Source: Actinomycetota bacterium
GTDB lineage: Bacteria; Actinomycetota; Acidimicrobiia; Spongiisociales; UBA11373
DNA length: 44,734 nt
Direction: 5' to 3'
Assembly: GCA_018821365.1 (NCBI GenBank)
Contig: JAHJML010000098.1
Location: 1 to 44,734, forward strand
Shown here: positions 26,639-36,652 of the stretch, piece after piece
Position numbering within the stretch: position 1 is the stretch's first letter
Layout of the letters: every line of letters begins with the position of its first letter
Notes under the pieces: model-generated
Told to the model about the DNA's origin: nothing
The model's database searches: none
Seen by the model: only the letters and a program-made list of their open reading frames with translations
Program-made: the position numbers and the translations under genes

Positions 26639-27849
26639 GGCTCGATGACGATCTGCAGCAGGCCGTGCGCCTCGCGGAGGGCTGCTGCTACGTCGTCCGG
26701 GTCATCGCCGGCGGCGAACAGGAATCCCAGGTAGCGGTCCCCCTCCGGGAGCGGCCGCACCCGTTGTCCTATCGGGACGGTGATCTCCAGGGCGGTGATC
26801 CCCGGCACCTCCATGGCGGCCCCTTGCCACCCCACTCGCCGCAACACGCCTTCGGCGGGGATCGGGAGCATCATCACGCCCGAGGCGCGTGACTCCCGGC
26901 GCATCGCCCGCGGTGGCATGCCGAGGGCCGCCCGCAGCAGCAGGTGCTCGAGACTGGTCCCGAGCAACCCGAACCGCAGCGCCCGCGAGCACAGTCCCCC
27001 GATCGATCGCGCCGCGATCTCGATGACACCCACCCGATCCCCCTCGACCCGCACTTCGGCGTGGACCGGACCGAACGACACGCCGAGCGCCTCGACGGCC
27101 CGGCGCACCACCGAGGTGATCTCGTCCTCCATCGGCGGGCCGAGGCGGCTGGGGGTCACGAGAATGGTCTCCTCGAAGAACGGCCCCTCCATGGGCTCGG
27201 GCTTGTCGAAGATGGCCAGCACCTCCACCCCATCGGGGCCGACCAGGCCCTCGACCACCACTTCGATCCCCGGCAGGTACTCCTCCACGAGCAGCGGAGC
27301 CTCGATCCCCTCCCCCGCCTCCGCCTGGATCGCCCGTACCCGCGCCACTGCCCTCTCCAACGAAGCCGGGTCGTCGGCCCGGATCACACCGCGGCTCCCC
27401 GACAAAGTGAGCGGCTTGACGACACAGGGGAATCCGATCGAGATGCCGGCAGGGTCGGCACCCTCCAGTACCTCGAAGCGGGGTTGCGGGACGTTCGCGG
27501 CGGCCAACAGGCCCCGCATCACCGCCTTGTCACGGGTCGCCCGGGCCGCCGCCGGCGGGTTGTGGGGCAGGCCGAGCCGTTCGGCCGCCACCGCAGCCAC
27601 CACCACTCCCTGATCGTCGGCGGCGACGATGGCATCCAACGGGACGCGATCGGCCAGTTCCACGATCGCATCAGCGGCCGCCCCCACATCGGCGCAGTCG
27701 ATCACCAGGAACCGCTCTCCCATCAGATCCCCGAGCGCGTGTGGCTCCTCGCTGGCCACCACCAGATCCAATCGCAGTTCGTCGGCGGCCCCGACGAAGT
27801 CGGGCGCCCGATAGGTGGCGGTCGGGAGGATCACGAGAACGGTCGGCAC
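26635..27849 (-). CDS. ATP-grasp domain protein (carboxylate-amine ligase-like)
   Basis: ARATRDKAVMRGLLAAANVPQPRFEVLE, FPCVVKPLTLSGSRGVIRADD, HAEVRVEGDRVGVIEIAARSIGG. Confidence 0.88.
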   Translation of the reverse strand: MPTVLVILPTATYRAPDFVGAADELRLDLVVASEEPHALGDLMGERFLVIDCADVGAAADAIVELADRVPLDAIVAADDQGVVVAAVAAERLGLPHNPPAAARATRDKAVMRGLLAAANVPQPRFEVLEGADPAGISIGFPCVVKPLTLSGSRGVIRADDPASLERAVARVRAIQAEAGEGIEAPLLVEEYLPGIEVVVEGLVGPDGVEVLAIFDKPEPMEGPFFEETILVTPSRLGPPMEDEITSVVRRAVEALGVSFGPVHAEVRVEGDRVGVIEIAARSIGGLCSRALRFGLLGTSLEHLLLRAALGMPPRAMRRESRASGVMMLPIPAEGVLRRVGWQGAAMEVPGITALEITVPIGQRVRPLPEGDRYLGFLFAAGDDPDDVAAALREAHGLLQIVIEP

Positions 27850-27914
27850 GGCTCCATCATGCCCGCCGACGGCTGGCAAGGGGAACCGGTCGCATCCGGG
27901 TACGATCCCTCTCT

Positions 27915-28529
27915 ATGTCCACCGACCAGATCGTCGTCAGCGTCACCGAAGAGGCCATCGAGGCGATCCTGGGGATCCGGGCCCAGGAGCCGGATGCCAC
28001 CGACCTCGCCCTGTCGCTGGCGGTCACCGGGGTGCGTGGGGTCGACTTCGCCTATGAGCTGACCTTCATCCCGATCGTGGATGCCGGCGAAGCCGACTCC
28101 CTCACCCATCACGGCGCCCTGCCGGTAGTGGTGGCGGGCGGCAGCATCGAGAACCTCTCCGGAGCCACCATCGAAGTGCGCAACGGCGGTCTGGCCATCG
28201 ACAACCCCAACAGCCCCCTCCCCAAGTTCGAGATGGGGGATGCCACCCTCGAGGGCGATCTGGCTGCCATGGTGCAGGCACTGCTCGATCAGCAGATCAA
28301 CCCGGCCATCGCCGCCCACGGCGGCTTCGCCGAACTGGCCGGTGTCGACGGCGATACCGTCTTCCTGCGGCTCGGCGGCGGCTGCGTCGGGTGCGGGCTG
28401 GCCCAGGTGACGCTCAGCCAGGGGATCGAGGTGGCCATCAAGAACGCCATCCCCGAGATCACCAACGTGGTGGATGTCACCGACCACGCCTCGGGAACCG
28501 ACCCCTACTACCAATCCGCCAAGAAGTAG
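27915..28529 (+). CDS. nfuA: Fe-S cluster biogenesis protein (HesB-like N-terminus + NifU C-terminal domain)
   Basis: FLRLGGGCVGCGLAQVTLSQGIEVAIKNAIPEITNVVDVTDH with CxxC; HesB-like N-terminal domain. Confidence 0.88.
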   Translation: MSTDQIVVSVTEEAIEAILGIRAQEPDATDLALSLAVTGVRGVDFAYELTFIPIVDAGEADSLTHHGALPVVVAGGSIENLSGATIEVRNGGLAIDNPNSPLPKFEMGDATLEGDLAAMVQALLDQQINPAIAAHGGFAELAGVDGDTVFLRLGGGCVGCGLAQVTLSQGIEVAIKNAIPEITNVVDVTDHASGTDPYYQSAKK

Positions 28530-28647
28530 TCGGGGGAAGCCGACCGGTCGTAGCCGGTCCCGCCGCGAGCATCGAACCGCCCCGGGATGGGTTCCGCACC
28601 GGGAGTGGCATACTCGGAACGACCACACCCAATCGAGGAGCGCCATC

Positions 28648-29115
28648 ATGGCTGTCGACATCGGGATCGAGGAGACCGCTCGCAAGGAGATCACCGGTCA
28701 CCTGGAACGTCTTCTTGCGGACACCTACACGCTCTACCTCAAGTCGCAGAACTTCCATTGGAACGTCACCGGCCCCATGTTCCGGAGCCTCCACCTGATG
28801 TTCGAGGAGCACTACATGGAACTGCGAGACGCTGCCGACCTGATCGCCGAGCGCATCCGGGCGCTCGGGTATCCGGCCCCGGGTAGCTACGCCGCGTTCG
28901 CCCGCCTCACCCAGATCCCCGAGGGCCTGGGAACGGAGAACGCCATGGAGATGGTGCGCAGCCTGGCCGAGGGCCACGAGGCCGCCGCTCGCTGCGCCAG
29001 AGCGGTCGTGGAGGCCGCAGAGGCCGCCGGGGACGTCGCCACGGCCGATCTGGCCACCGCCAGGATCGAGACCCACGAGAAGACCGCCTGGATGCTGCGA
29101 GCCACCGCCGCCTAG
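28648..29115 (+). CDS. dps: Dps-family DNA-binding ferritin-like protein
   Basis: LADTYTLYLKSQNFHWNVTGPMFRSLHLMFEEHYMELRDAADLIAERIRALGYPAPGSYAAF ferroxidase motif. Confidence 0.93.
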   Translation: MAVDIGIEETARKEITGHLERLLADTYTLYLKSQNFHWNVTGPMFRSLHLMFEEHYMELRDAADLIAERIRALGYPAPGSYAAFARLTQIPEGLGTENAMEMVRSLAEGHEAAARCARAVVEAAEAAGDVATADLATARIETHEKTAWMLRATAA

Positions 29116-29161
29116 CGCCGCCGCGGCAAGAGTCGGGACTGCTACGTACCGGAGAGACCCC

Positions 29162-29353
29162 ATGTCCAGGATGGTCCGCACCGTCATCGAGATGCTGGCA
29201 CTCGCCGTCGGTCTGGTGGGCGGCTACCTGTACCTGGGAGAGCTGGGGCGGGGTTGGCTCTTCTGGCTCCTGGCGCTCGGCGTCGTCGTGGTGGTCATTG
29301 GATGGCATGGCCGTCGCCGACTCAAACGCTGGGCCAGGCGTTTGGGCCGCTAG
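29162..29353 (+). CDS. Small two-TM membrane protein
   Basis: 63 aa, two hydrophobic helices and basic C-terminus; follows dps. Confidence 0.6.
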   Translation: MSRMVRTVIEMLALAVGLVGGYLYLGELGRGWLFWLLALGVVVVVIGWHGRRRLKRWARRLGR

Positions 29354-29477
29354 AGCCGACGGCATCCAGGACCGGCCGCCACAACAAGACGAACATCCCC
29401 TGATCTGAGCGACCACACCGCCGGGAGCGCACCTGCCGCCTCCCGCCGGAAACTGCTCCGTCCGGGGACCGGGGACC

Positions 29478-31853
29478 TCAGGCTTCCAGGCCGGCCCGGC
29501 GGGCGGCTGCCAGCGCCTCGATCCCGTCGATGTGGCGGATGACGCGGCGGATCTCGGCGGCGAAACGCCGCCGCTCTTCGAGTCGTTCGAGGCCGCCGCC
29601 CATTAGCAGGCCCCGGTTGCCGGCGAGCCGCAGCGCGGTGCCGAACAGGATGGTCGACACCGATTCGTCACTCTGGATGCGATGCTGCAGCCGGTATTGC
29701 TTGCCCAATCCCATACAGCCGGCGAGGAACGTCTTCTCGTCGACGTCGAGGCGGTAGTCCAGCGATTCGAGAGCGTCTGCGACCACCCGGTAGGCCTCCA
29801 GGAAGGGGCGCAGGACCCAGTGAGCCCGGTACGGATCGAAGGCCCTCACCAGGTCGAGCACGTCGTCCCGCCCCCGCCCCATGACCAGGCGCCAATCGTC
29901 CCGGTGATACAGGATCTCGCCCTCGATCTCGGTCCGGAACTCGTCCTTCTCGGGGAAGAAGAACTCGAACTTCAGGAGATCGCGCAACTCCATGACCTCG
30001 TCCCAGAAGGCCGCCTCTCGATCGCCATCGGCGCCGGCCGCCGCCAGCAGCGCCAACTCGGCAATGGCTCCGTTGATGAAGAAGTGGATGATCGTGTTGC
30101 GGTAGAAGGCGGCGGCCAGGTGCTGCTCGGGCTCGATGGAGTACACCGTCTCGGGGCCGGCACTGAATCGGGAGACGACACCGTTCTCCCGCAAGGCCTC
30201 CAACGCCCCCTCCACCGTCTCGGGGGTGTCGAGCGAGAGTCGCTGGCTGACGGGCAGGTTGCGATCGGCCACATAGTCCAGGAAGTGCTGGAGCGCCCCC
30301 ATGGTCTCTTCGACCGTCAGGGCCCGGTCGCGGGCGCCGAGCAGTGCCAGGGTCACCAGCGAGATCGGCGTGATGGGAGTGGCCCGGTTGATGCGGAGCG
30401 CCACCTCGAAGGCGAGCTTCTGGATCGCCAGTCCCTCCTCCGGCATTCCCCCGGAAGCCGGTGGCAGCGCCTTCATCTCTTCCGCCAACGAGAGGGTGTC
30501 GCCGAACCTCAGATGGATGCCGCCGTAGCGGCGCCGCAGGGTTCGGATGGTCCTGACAATCCACGAGAACGACTCCCGCTCCTTGGCGCCCCCCTTGGCT
30601 TCTGCCGTGTACGACCCGATGTCGAGGACCTGGTCGTAGGCAATCGACACCGGGATGAGGATGGCATCCTCGGCCGAGCCCCGCCTCACCGAGTCGGCCA
30701 CGTAGGCCAGCATCCCGAACTTGGGAGCCCGCAGCTTCCCCGAACGGGATCGGCCTCCCTCCATGAACCACTCCAGAGAGAAGCGCTTGGCGAGCAGATA
30801 GTCGACGTACCGCTTGAGGACGAACTTGTAAGGCTCGTTGTCCTTGAAGGTGCGGCGGATGAAGAAGACCCCGGCCCTCCGCAGCAGGGGACCCGCCGGG
30901 AAGAAGTTCATGTTGTCGCCGCCGGCGGTGTGGTTGGGTGGCAGGCCGTTGTCGTAGAGGACGTACATGAGGACCAGGTGGTCCAGATTCGACTTGTGGC
31001 TCGGCAGGAACACCAGTGAGTGGTGCTGGCCGAGTTCCGCCAGGCGCCGCAACTCGGCACGGTCGTAGTGGATGCGGGCCGCATAGCCCTGGGTGTAGAG
31101 GACCCTGATCAGCGCCGCGGTCAGATCGATGACGAACGTGCTGTGGGTGGCAGCGATCTCCTTGAGGTACCGGGCGGCCAATCGCACCGCCTCCTCGGGC
31201 GACTGACCGGATCGCTCGGCGAGTCGGAGCAGGCCCAACCGGAACGAGGTGCGGGACAGGAGATCCTCTGCCACGAACCGGGGCACCTTGTAGCGATTGC
31301 CGCGGATCCTCCGCTCCGATCGCTCCAACGCCAGCGACCCCTGAAAGGCGACGAACTCGGCGAAGCCCGAGGGGTCGTCGGCACTGCGGGTGCGAGCGGC
31401 GATCCACCGGGCACGCACCTCGGCGACCGGGGCCGGCTCACCCGCGATCACGGTCACCCGGTCGGGATGCCGCCGCACGATCCATTGCTGGCGCAGCCAA
31501 CTCGGATCGCGCGGGTCGCCGTGCAGCAGCAGGTCGAGGAGCCCGGCCGCCCGCCTCCCATCCTTCGCGGGCGCCAACCAGGCGACCCGCAGCGGCGCCA
31601 GCAGGGCTTCGCCGTCCTCCTCGAGAGCGATCTGGAGCTCCGGGGAGACTCCCTTGCGGCGGAGGCGATGACGCCGGGAGGGCGGCAGATCGACCAGCCG
31701 GTATCCGGAGCCCGGAGGGCGCTCGCGGCAGATCCAATCCAGCAGCAGGTGCCGCTCGAGGTTGCTCGACACATCCACCAGGAAGGTCACCGGCCGGGCG
31801 CCGGCGTCGGGCCAGCCGGGTTCGATCGGATCGGGAACGATCTCCAGGGCCAT
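29478..31853 (-). CDS. plsB: Glycerol-3-phosphate 1-O-acyltransferase PlsB
   Basis: VFLPSHKSNLDHLVLMYVLYDNGLPPNHTAGGDNMNFFP...WFMEGGRSRSGKLRAPKFGML; ~790 aa. TACACT 6 nt before the ATG. Confidence 0.93.
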   Translation of the reverse strand: MALEIVPDPIEPGWPDAGARPVTFLVDVSSNLERHLLLDWICRERPPGSGYRLVDLPPSRRHRLRRKGVSPELQIALEEDGEALLAPLRVAWLAPAKDGRRAAGLLDLLLHGDPRDPSWLRQQWIVRRHPDRVTVIAGEPAPVAEVRARWIAARTRSADDPSGFAEFVAFQGSLALERSERRIRGNRYKVPRFVAEDLLSRTSFRLGLLRLAERSGQSPEEAVRLAARYLKEIAATHSTFVIDLTAALIRVLYTQGYAARIHYDRAELRRLAELGQHHSLVFLPSHKSNLDHLVLMYVLYDNGLPPNHTAGGDNMNFFPAGPLLRRAGVFFIRRTFKDNEPYKFVLKRYVDYLLAKRFSLEWFMEGGRSRSGKLRAPKFGMLAYVADSVRRGSAEDAILIPVSIAYDQVLDIGSYTAEAKGGAKERESFSWIVRTIRTLRRRYGGIHLRFGDTLSLAEEMKALPPASGGMPEEGLAIQKLAFEVALRINRATPITPISLVTLALLGARDRALTVEETMGALQHFLDYVADRNLPVSQRLSLDTPETVEGALEALRENGVVSRFSAGPETVYSIEPEQHLAAAFYRNTIIHFFINGAIAELALLAAAGADGDREAAFWDEVMELRDLLKFEFFFPEKDEFRTEIEGEILYHRDDWRLVMGRGRDDVLDLVRAFDPYRAHWVLRPFLEAYRVVADALESLDYRLDVDEKTFLAGCMGLGKQYRLQHRIQSDESVSTILFGTALRLAGNRGLLMGGGLERLEERRRFAAEIRRVIRHIDGIEALAAARRAGLEA

Positions 31854-31885
31854 CCGCTGAGTGTATCGGCCCGTCCCGCAGGCGG

Positions 31886-34324
31886 TCAGGCCGTCGGAAG
31901 CCGCAATTCGAAGAAGGAGTGCTGCCGGTAGTAGACGTAGGTGAGGTCGCCGCCCATCATCCGGGCCAGGCTGCGGCTCACGGTGAGCCCGAGGCCCACC
32001 GACTCGGAGCGATGCTCGGCGGTGGGAATCCGGTGGTAGGGCTCGAACATGGCCGCCCGCTCCTCCTCGGCGACGCCGGCACCATCGTCGATCACGAACA
32101 AGGAGACCGACTCGGCCGCCGGGACCACTCTCACCGTCACATGCTCACCGCCGTGGCGATCGGCGTTGATGAGGAGATTCCGGATGATCTGCCGCACCCG
32201 CATCGGGTCGGCGACGACCTTGGCATCCGATCCGCTTCGCTCCACGGTCAGCGTCGCCTCGAGTGTCCGGGCCGCCAGCACCGCGTCGATCTGCGCCCAC
32301 AGATCCACCGGTTCGGCCGCCACCGACATGTGGGCCGTCTCGGATCGGCTCGCCACCAGCAGATCCTCCACCAGATCGCCGACTTCGATCGCCTGATCCC
32401 TGATCATGTCCACGTAGGTGGCCACCTCGGCGCGATCGAGATCGGACAACCGCCTCCGGAGTTCGTGGGCGAACCCCACCACCGCCGTCAGCGGGGTCCT
32501 CAATTCATGGCTCACCGTGGCGACGAATCGATCCTTCGAGCGCACCACCTCGGTGAGCAGGTCGTTGGCCCGGCTCTGCTCGGAGATGTCGACGGCCACG
32601 CCCATGACCCCTACCACCACCTCGCCGTCCCGGATCGGTGAGAAGCGGGTCTGGAAGACGAGATCACCGACCTTGACGGCCCCCATCGTCGACTCGCCGT
32701 CCAGAGCACTCCGGATCCACGATTCCACCTCGGGCACATCTCGGTACAACTCGTACGCCGATCGGCCGACCACCTCACCGGGGGTGAGGCCGAGCGAGGC
32801 CAGGCCCTGACCCTCGGAGAGCGTGAAGACCCCGCGGTGGTCGACGGCGAAGAGGACGATCGGCGCATCGCTCATGACGGCCCGCATCCTGCGCTCGACC
32901 GAGGCCAGTTCGGACCGGGACCGGAGAGTCTCGGTGTGATCCGCAAAGGTGAGCAGCGCCCTGGCGTACTCGGGCCGGCCATCCACGTCGGGGATGGCGA
33001 GGCGGGCCATTCCCTCATGAACGCCACCGGACAAGTCGAGGATGACCGCTCCCGTCTCCATCGAGTCCTTCCTATCCCACAGGGCCCGGAGCACCTCACG
33101 GATGAAGTCGCCGTACCCGGGGCCGAGCGCCCCCGACATCGCCCCCGCAATGAACTCGGTGTGGCCGGTGGCACGGAACAGGCGGCGGGCCGCCTCGTTG
33201 AGCGCCAGGTAGTCGACCGTCGAAGAGCAACCGGCGAACTGATCGGCATCGTCCAGATGGGCATCGAGGTCCCCGACGCCGTTGGAGCGCCACACGTCGA
33301 GCATGGCAGCCGCCGCGGTCAGGTCGATCTGGAACAGTGGGACGGGTGCGAGATCGAACAGGTTGCGATAGTGGGCCTCGGACTTGCGCACCTTCAGTTC
33401 ACCCCGCACCCTCGAGGTGATGTTGGTCACGTGGGCGAAGATGTAGCGGGCCCGGCCGGCGCCGTCGGTGACCAGCGACATCCCGACGAGCCCGAAGTGG
33501 ATTCGGCGGTCCCGCAGCACGAAACGGGTCTCCGCCTGGAACGACCAGACGCCGCCCTCCACCAGGGCGTTCACCTGCTTGGTGTAGTGCTGTCGTTCCT
33601 GTGGTTCGATCAGCGCACCCCATCCGGTCCCGAGGAGGGATTCGACGCTCCGGCCCAGGAAGTCGGCGAGCGCCTGATTGGCCTGGAGGATCTCGCCGTC
33701 GAGTCCGAGCAGGGCCATCCCGCTCGAGGCGGTGTCGAATGCCGCATCCAGCACGCCCTGGACCTCGCGCACCCGGCTTTCGGCCTCCTCCCGATCACCC
33801 AGCAGACGGTTCAACATCATGCCGAGGCCGAGGCCGACCAAGCCAATGGCGCCGAGCACCCCGGCCCGCAACAGCGCGTCCTCGAGAGGGAACGCCGCCG
33901 TGCCGGCGTGGATGGTCAAGCCGTAGGCCGAGGCGGTCATCAGGACCGCACCTGCCGCCGCTCGGCTGGGCAGCAGCACCGGGTAGATGAGTGCCAGCGC
34001 CATGAACCAGGGCCAGAACACGGTGGTCAGTGACCCGGTCGCCTCGCCCACCAGCACGGCGGTGGCGACCGCCAGGACTCCGCGTACCACCGAGACGGAG
34101 TCCGAACTGGGCCGGAACATGCCGGCGATCCCGAGGGCGACGAGCAAGCCGAGGAAGCCGCCGATGGACCATACCCAGAGACCGGTATCGGCGACGGTCC
34201 ACAGGAGGCCGGCGTGGACGGCCAGGACGAACACCACCGCCGACTCTGATCGAGCCAGGGTGTTCCGCGTGACACGTGGTATTCGAACCATGGGCGCCGG
34301 GGCTTTCCTCCAGGGCTTGCCCAT
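31886..34324 (-). CDS. Membrane-anchored multi-PAS sensor histidine kinase
   Basis: N-terminal TM helices, PAS domains, FVATVSHELRTPLTAVVGFAHELRR H-box, HATPase (IIRNLLINADRHGG, DDGAGV, GLGLTVSRSLARMMGG). Confidence 0.93.
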   Translation of the reverse strand: MGKPWRKAPAPMVRIPRVTRNTLARSESAVVFVLAVHAGLLWTVADTGLWVWSIGGFLGLLVALGIAGMFRPSSDSVSVVRGVLAVATAVLVGEATGSLTTVFWPWFMALALIYPVLLPSRAAAGAVLMTASAYGLTIHAGTAAFPLEDALLRAGVLGAIGLVGLGLGMMLNRLLGDREEAESRVREVQGVLDAAFDTASSGMALLGLDGEILQANQALADFLGRSVESLLGTGWGALIEPQERQHYTKQVNALVEGGVWSFQAETRFVLRDRRIHFGLVGMSLVTDGAGRARYIFAHVTNITSRVRGELKVRKSEAHYRNLFDLAPVPLFQIDLTAAAAMLDVWRSNGVGDLDAHLDDADQFAGCSSTVDYLALNEAARRLFRATGHTEFIAGAMSGALGPGYGDFIREVLRALWDRKDSMETGAVILDLSGGVHEGMARLAIPDVDGRPEYARALLTFADHTETLRSRSELASVERRMRAVMSDAPIVLFAVDHRGVFTLSEGQGLASLGLTPGEVVGRSAYELYRDVPEVESWIRSALDGESTMGAVKVGDLVFQTRFSPIRDGEVVVGVMGVAVDISEQSRANDLLTEVVRSKDRFVATVSHELRTPLTAVVGFAHELRRRLSDLDRAEVATYVDMIRDQAIEVGDLVEDLLVASRSETAHMSVAAEPVDLWAQIDAVLAARTLEATLTVERSGSDAKVVADPMRVRQIIRNLLINADRHGGEHVTVRVVPAAESVSLFVIDDGAGVAEEERAAMFEPYHRIPTAEHRSESVGLGLTVSRSLARMMGGDLTYVYYRQHSFFELRLPTA

Positions 34325-34358
34325 GCGCTATCGGTCGGTTGTGGCCGGGCCTGAAGCC

Positions 34359-35132
34359 TCAGCGCGGGCCCATCCGGGCGGCTGCATCGAGGCGCACGAT
34401 CTCACCGTTGATGAGCGGGTTCTCCACCAGGTGCTGAACCAGCGAGGCGAAGTCGTCGGGTCTGCCGAGCCGCTTGGGAAACACATGGACCTCCAACAGG
34501 CTCTGCCGAACGGGTTCGGGCATGCCGGCGATCATCGGAGTGTCCATGATCCCGGGCGCGATGCAGTTGACCCGCACCCCCAGCGATGCCAGGTCCCTCG
34601 CCAGCGGCAGCGTCATCGCCGCCACTCCGCCCTTGGAGGCCGAGTAGGCGGCCTGGCCGATCTGTCCCTCGAATGCTGCGATCGAAGCCACATTGACGAT
34701 CACCCCCTTCTCGCCGTCCTCGTTGGGCTTGTTGCTGCCCATGATCCTGGCGACGCGGCGGGTGACATCGAAGGTGCCGATCAGGTTGATGTCGAGGACG
34801 GCGCGGAACAACTCCAACGGGAAGAGGTCGCCCGACCGGTTGACGACCCGTGCCGCGCTGGCCACCCCGGCGGCATTGACACACACGCTGATGCCCCCGA
34901 GGGCCTGGGCGGCGCCCTCGACGGCCGCCTTCACCTGATCCGGATCGGTGATGTCGGCGGCTACGAAGTGATGACCGGAACCGAGGTCGCCCGCAATGGC
35001 GGCACCCCTGGATTGGGGGAGGTCGAGGATGGCCACCTTGGCACCCGCCGCCGCCAATCGGCGGGCCGTCCCCTCGCCGAGGCCGGAACCGCCTCCCGTA
35101 ATGAGTGCGCGAGCACCACGAACCTTCATCAC
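34359..35132 (-). CDS. SDR-family 3-hydroxyacyl-CoA dehydrogenase-like
   Basis: ALITGGGSGLGEGTARRLAAAGAKVAILD, YSASKGGV, MDTPMIAGMPEPVRQSLLEVHVFPKRLGRPDDFA. Confidence 0.88.
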   Translation of the reverse strand: MMKVRGARALITGGGSGLGEGTARRLAAAGAKVAILDLPQSRGAAIAGDLGSGHHFVAADITDPDQVKAAVEGAAQALGGISVCVNAAGVASAARVVNRSGDLFPLELFRAVLDINLIGTFDVTRRVARIMGSNKPNEDGEKGVIVNVASIAAFEGQIGQAAYSASKGGVAAMTLPLARDLASLGVRVNCIAPGIMDTPMIAGMPEPVRQSLLEVHVFPKRLGRPDDFASLVQHLVENPLINGEIVRLDAAARMGPR

Positions 35133-35172
35133 ATCACCTCTCGACTGTGTGTCGCCGCCAGGCTACGTGAGA

Positions 35173-36123
35173 TCACACGTGCCCGGGCGGGTTGACGATC
35201 TGAGCAACGGCCGCCGCCCTGGCGGCGGCGATCTCCTCGGCGATCTGGTCGAGGCTGTCCATCAGCCACAGATGGGCGGCCTTGCCGGGCCGGTAGTCCG
35301 CTTCGGCCATCCCCTGGATGCGGCCCTGTTCCTGGAGTTGCTTCACCTGGTGGAAGTTGTTGCGAGGCTCGGTGGTGTAGACACCGAGGGTCTTGCCTCC
35401 CTGGGAGTTCAGGATCGAGAAGGCGGGCACATCGCTGGGACCGTCTGCGATGTAGACCATGTGGCGTATGGGCACCCGCCGCTCGTCCTGACCCATGAGG
35501 GCGTTCACGTCGATGGTGGGGTTCTTGTTGACGCCCTTGTTGATCTCGAAGATCGCCCTGGTCTTGGTGGTGTTGTCGATGCTGTAGCCGATGTGGCTGA
35601 TCGGCATCTCCGTGGAGACCATGTCGAGATGATCGAGGTACCCGGGCGGCGCCTGCTCTTCGATGAAGGTGTTGGCCCAGATACCGTCGAGGTACGGCGC
35701 CAGTCGGCATCCCTCGATCATGGGGAGGATCCCGGTCGAGACCGTGTAGTGCTCGACGGCGATGCCGGCGGCCGCATAGACCGGGTTCTCCTCGACCCGC
35801 TTGCGGGTCTCTTCGAAGAACCCGGGGATACCGGGAGCGAGATCGATGCCGGCTCCGAGTTCCCGAAGCTTGGCGTTGGTGAGGCCCTTGAAGATCCCGT
35901 GCTTCACATAGGTGAGGATGTGCAGCAGGTACGCGCCGTCCCGCCCGATCTTGACGCCCCGCGCTTGGTAGAACCTGCTGAGGCCGTCGACTTCGCGCCA
36001 GAACACCTCGGCATCGACCCCATACTCCTCGAAGAGGGGATCCTGCTGGTTGCTGGGGATCAGGGTTCGGTCGAAATCCCAGATGAATGCGATCGTCGGT
36101 TGGCTGTAGAGCGGGGGTGGCAC
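35173..36123 (-). CDS. HAD-superfamily hydrolase
   Basis: TIAFIWDFDRTLIPSNQQDPLFEEYG; IADGPSDVPAFSIL. GTG at 36123 with TACCCT 6 nt upstream. Confidence 0.85.
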   Translation of the reverse strand: MPPPLYSQPTIAFIWDFDRTLIPSNQQDPLFEEYGVDAEVFWREVDGLSRFYQARGVKIGRDGAYLLHILTYVKHGIFKGLTNAKLRELGAGIDLAPGIPGFFEETRKRVEENPVYAAAGIAVEHYTVSTGILPMIEGCRLAPYLDGIWANTFIEEQAPPGYLDHLDMVSTEMPISHIGYSIDNTTKTRAIFEINKGVNKNPTIDVNALMGQDERRVPIRHMVYIADGPSDVPAFSILNSQGGKTLGVYTTEPRNNFHQVKQLQEQGRIQGMAEADYRPGKAAHLWLMDSLDQIAEEIAAARAAAVAQIVNPPGHV

Positions 36124-36127
36124 CCTC

Positions 36128-36505
36128 TCAGGGTACCTGGGGCGCCCCGAACTGGATGGAATCAGCCGGGCCGGGCCACCAGGCCTGCAGCGAGGCCGAC
36201 GCACCCCGCAGGCCCCAGTGGGCCGCCCCCATGCGGGCCGCAGGGACGAGGACGGTGACCTCCCAGCCCTCGGCAGCCAGCGCCTCGATCCCCGCAGCCA
36301 GTCGGGCGGGATCGACCCGGTCTTCGAGCACGCACTCGGCGATGCCCATGTCGGCGATCAGCAGAGCGGGACCGGGGAGGCCGTCGACACCGACGGCGGC
36401 CTCCAGTGAGGTCTCCACGACGGTGTAGCCGCGACGGGTGTAACTGGCGGAAGAGGCGCGGGCGACCGGATGCGTCTTGGTGACTGTTGGCGCCGCTACC
36501 ACCAT
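36128..36505 (-). CDS. Hypothetical protein
   Basis: ORF with ATG at 36505 preceded by GGGGAGGG ribosome-binding site and palindrome-containing promoter region. Confidence 0.6.
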   Translation of the reverse strand: MVVAAPTVTKTHPVARASSASYTRRGYTVVETSLEAAVGVDGLPGPALLIADMGIAECVLEDRVDPARLAAGIEALAAEGWEVTVLVPAARMGAAHWGLRGASASLQAWWPGPADSIQFGAPQVP

Positions 36506-36523
36506 GGGAGCCCTCCCCTCGAT

Positions 36524-36535
36524 TACACAGGTGTA
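36524..36535. promoter_or_regulatory. Short palindromic operator candidate TACACAGGTGTA
   Basis: 5-bp arms TACAC/GTGTA upstream of the 36505 start codon. Confidence 0.4.
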
Positions 36536-36652
36536 GTTTAGGCAGACGGAACCCGGATTCGCATATCTGGCAGGTATTGGATGGTCCACGCCGAAGCAAG
36601 TGAGGTCGCCCCCATCCCCTCTGCGATATCCTCAGGGCCAGGGAGGCCGCCC

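Noticed and set aside
29682-31019. 445-aa plus-strand ORF opposite plsB
   Set aside because: Antisense shadow of plsB.
32837-34033. 398-aa plus-strand ORF opposite the histidine kinase
   Set aside because: Antisense shadow; PAS and HATPase motifs lie on the minus strand.
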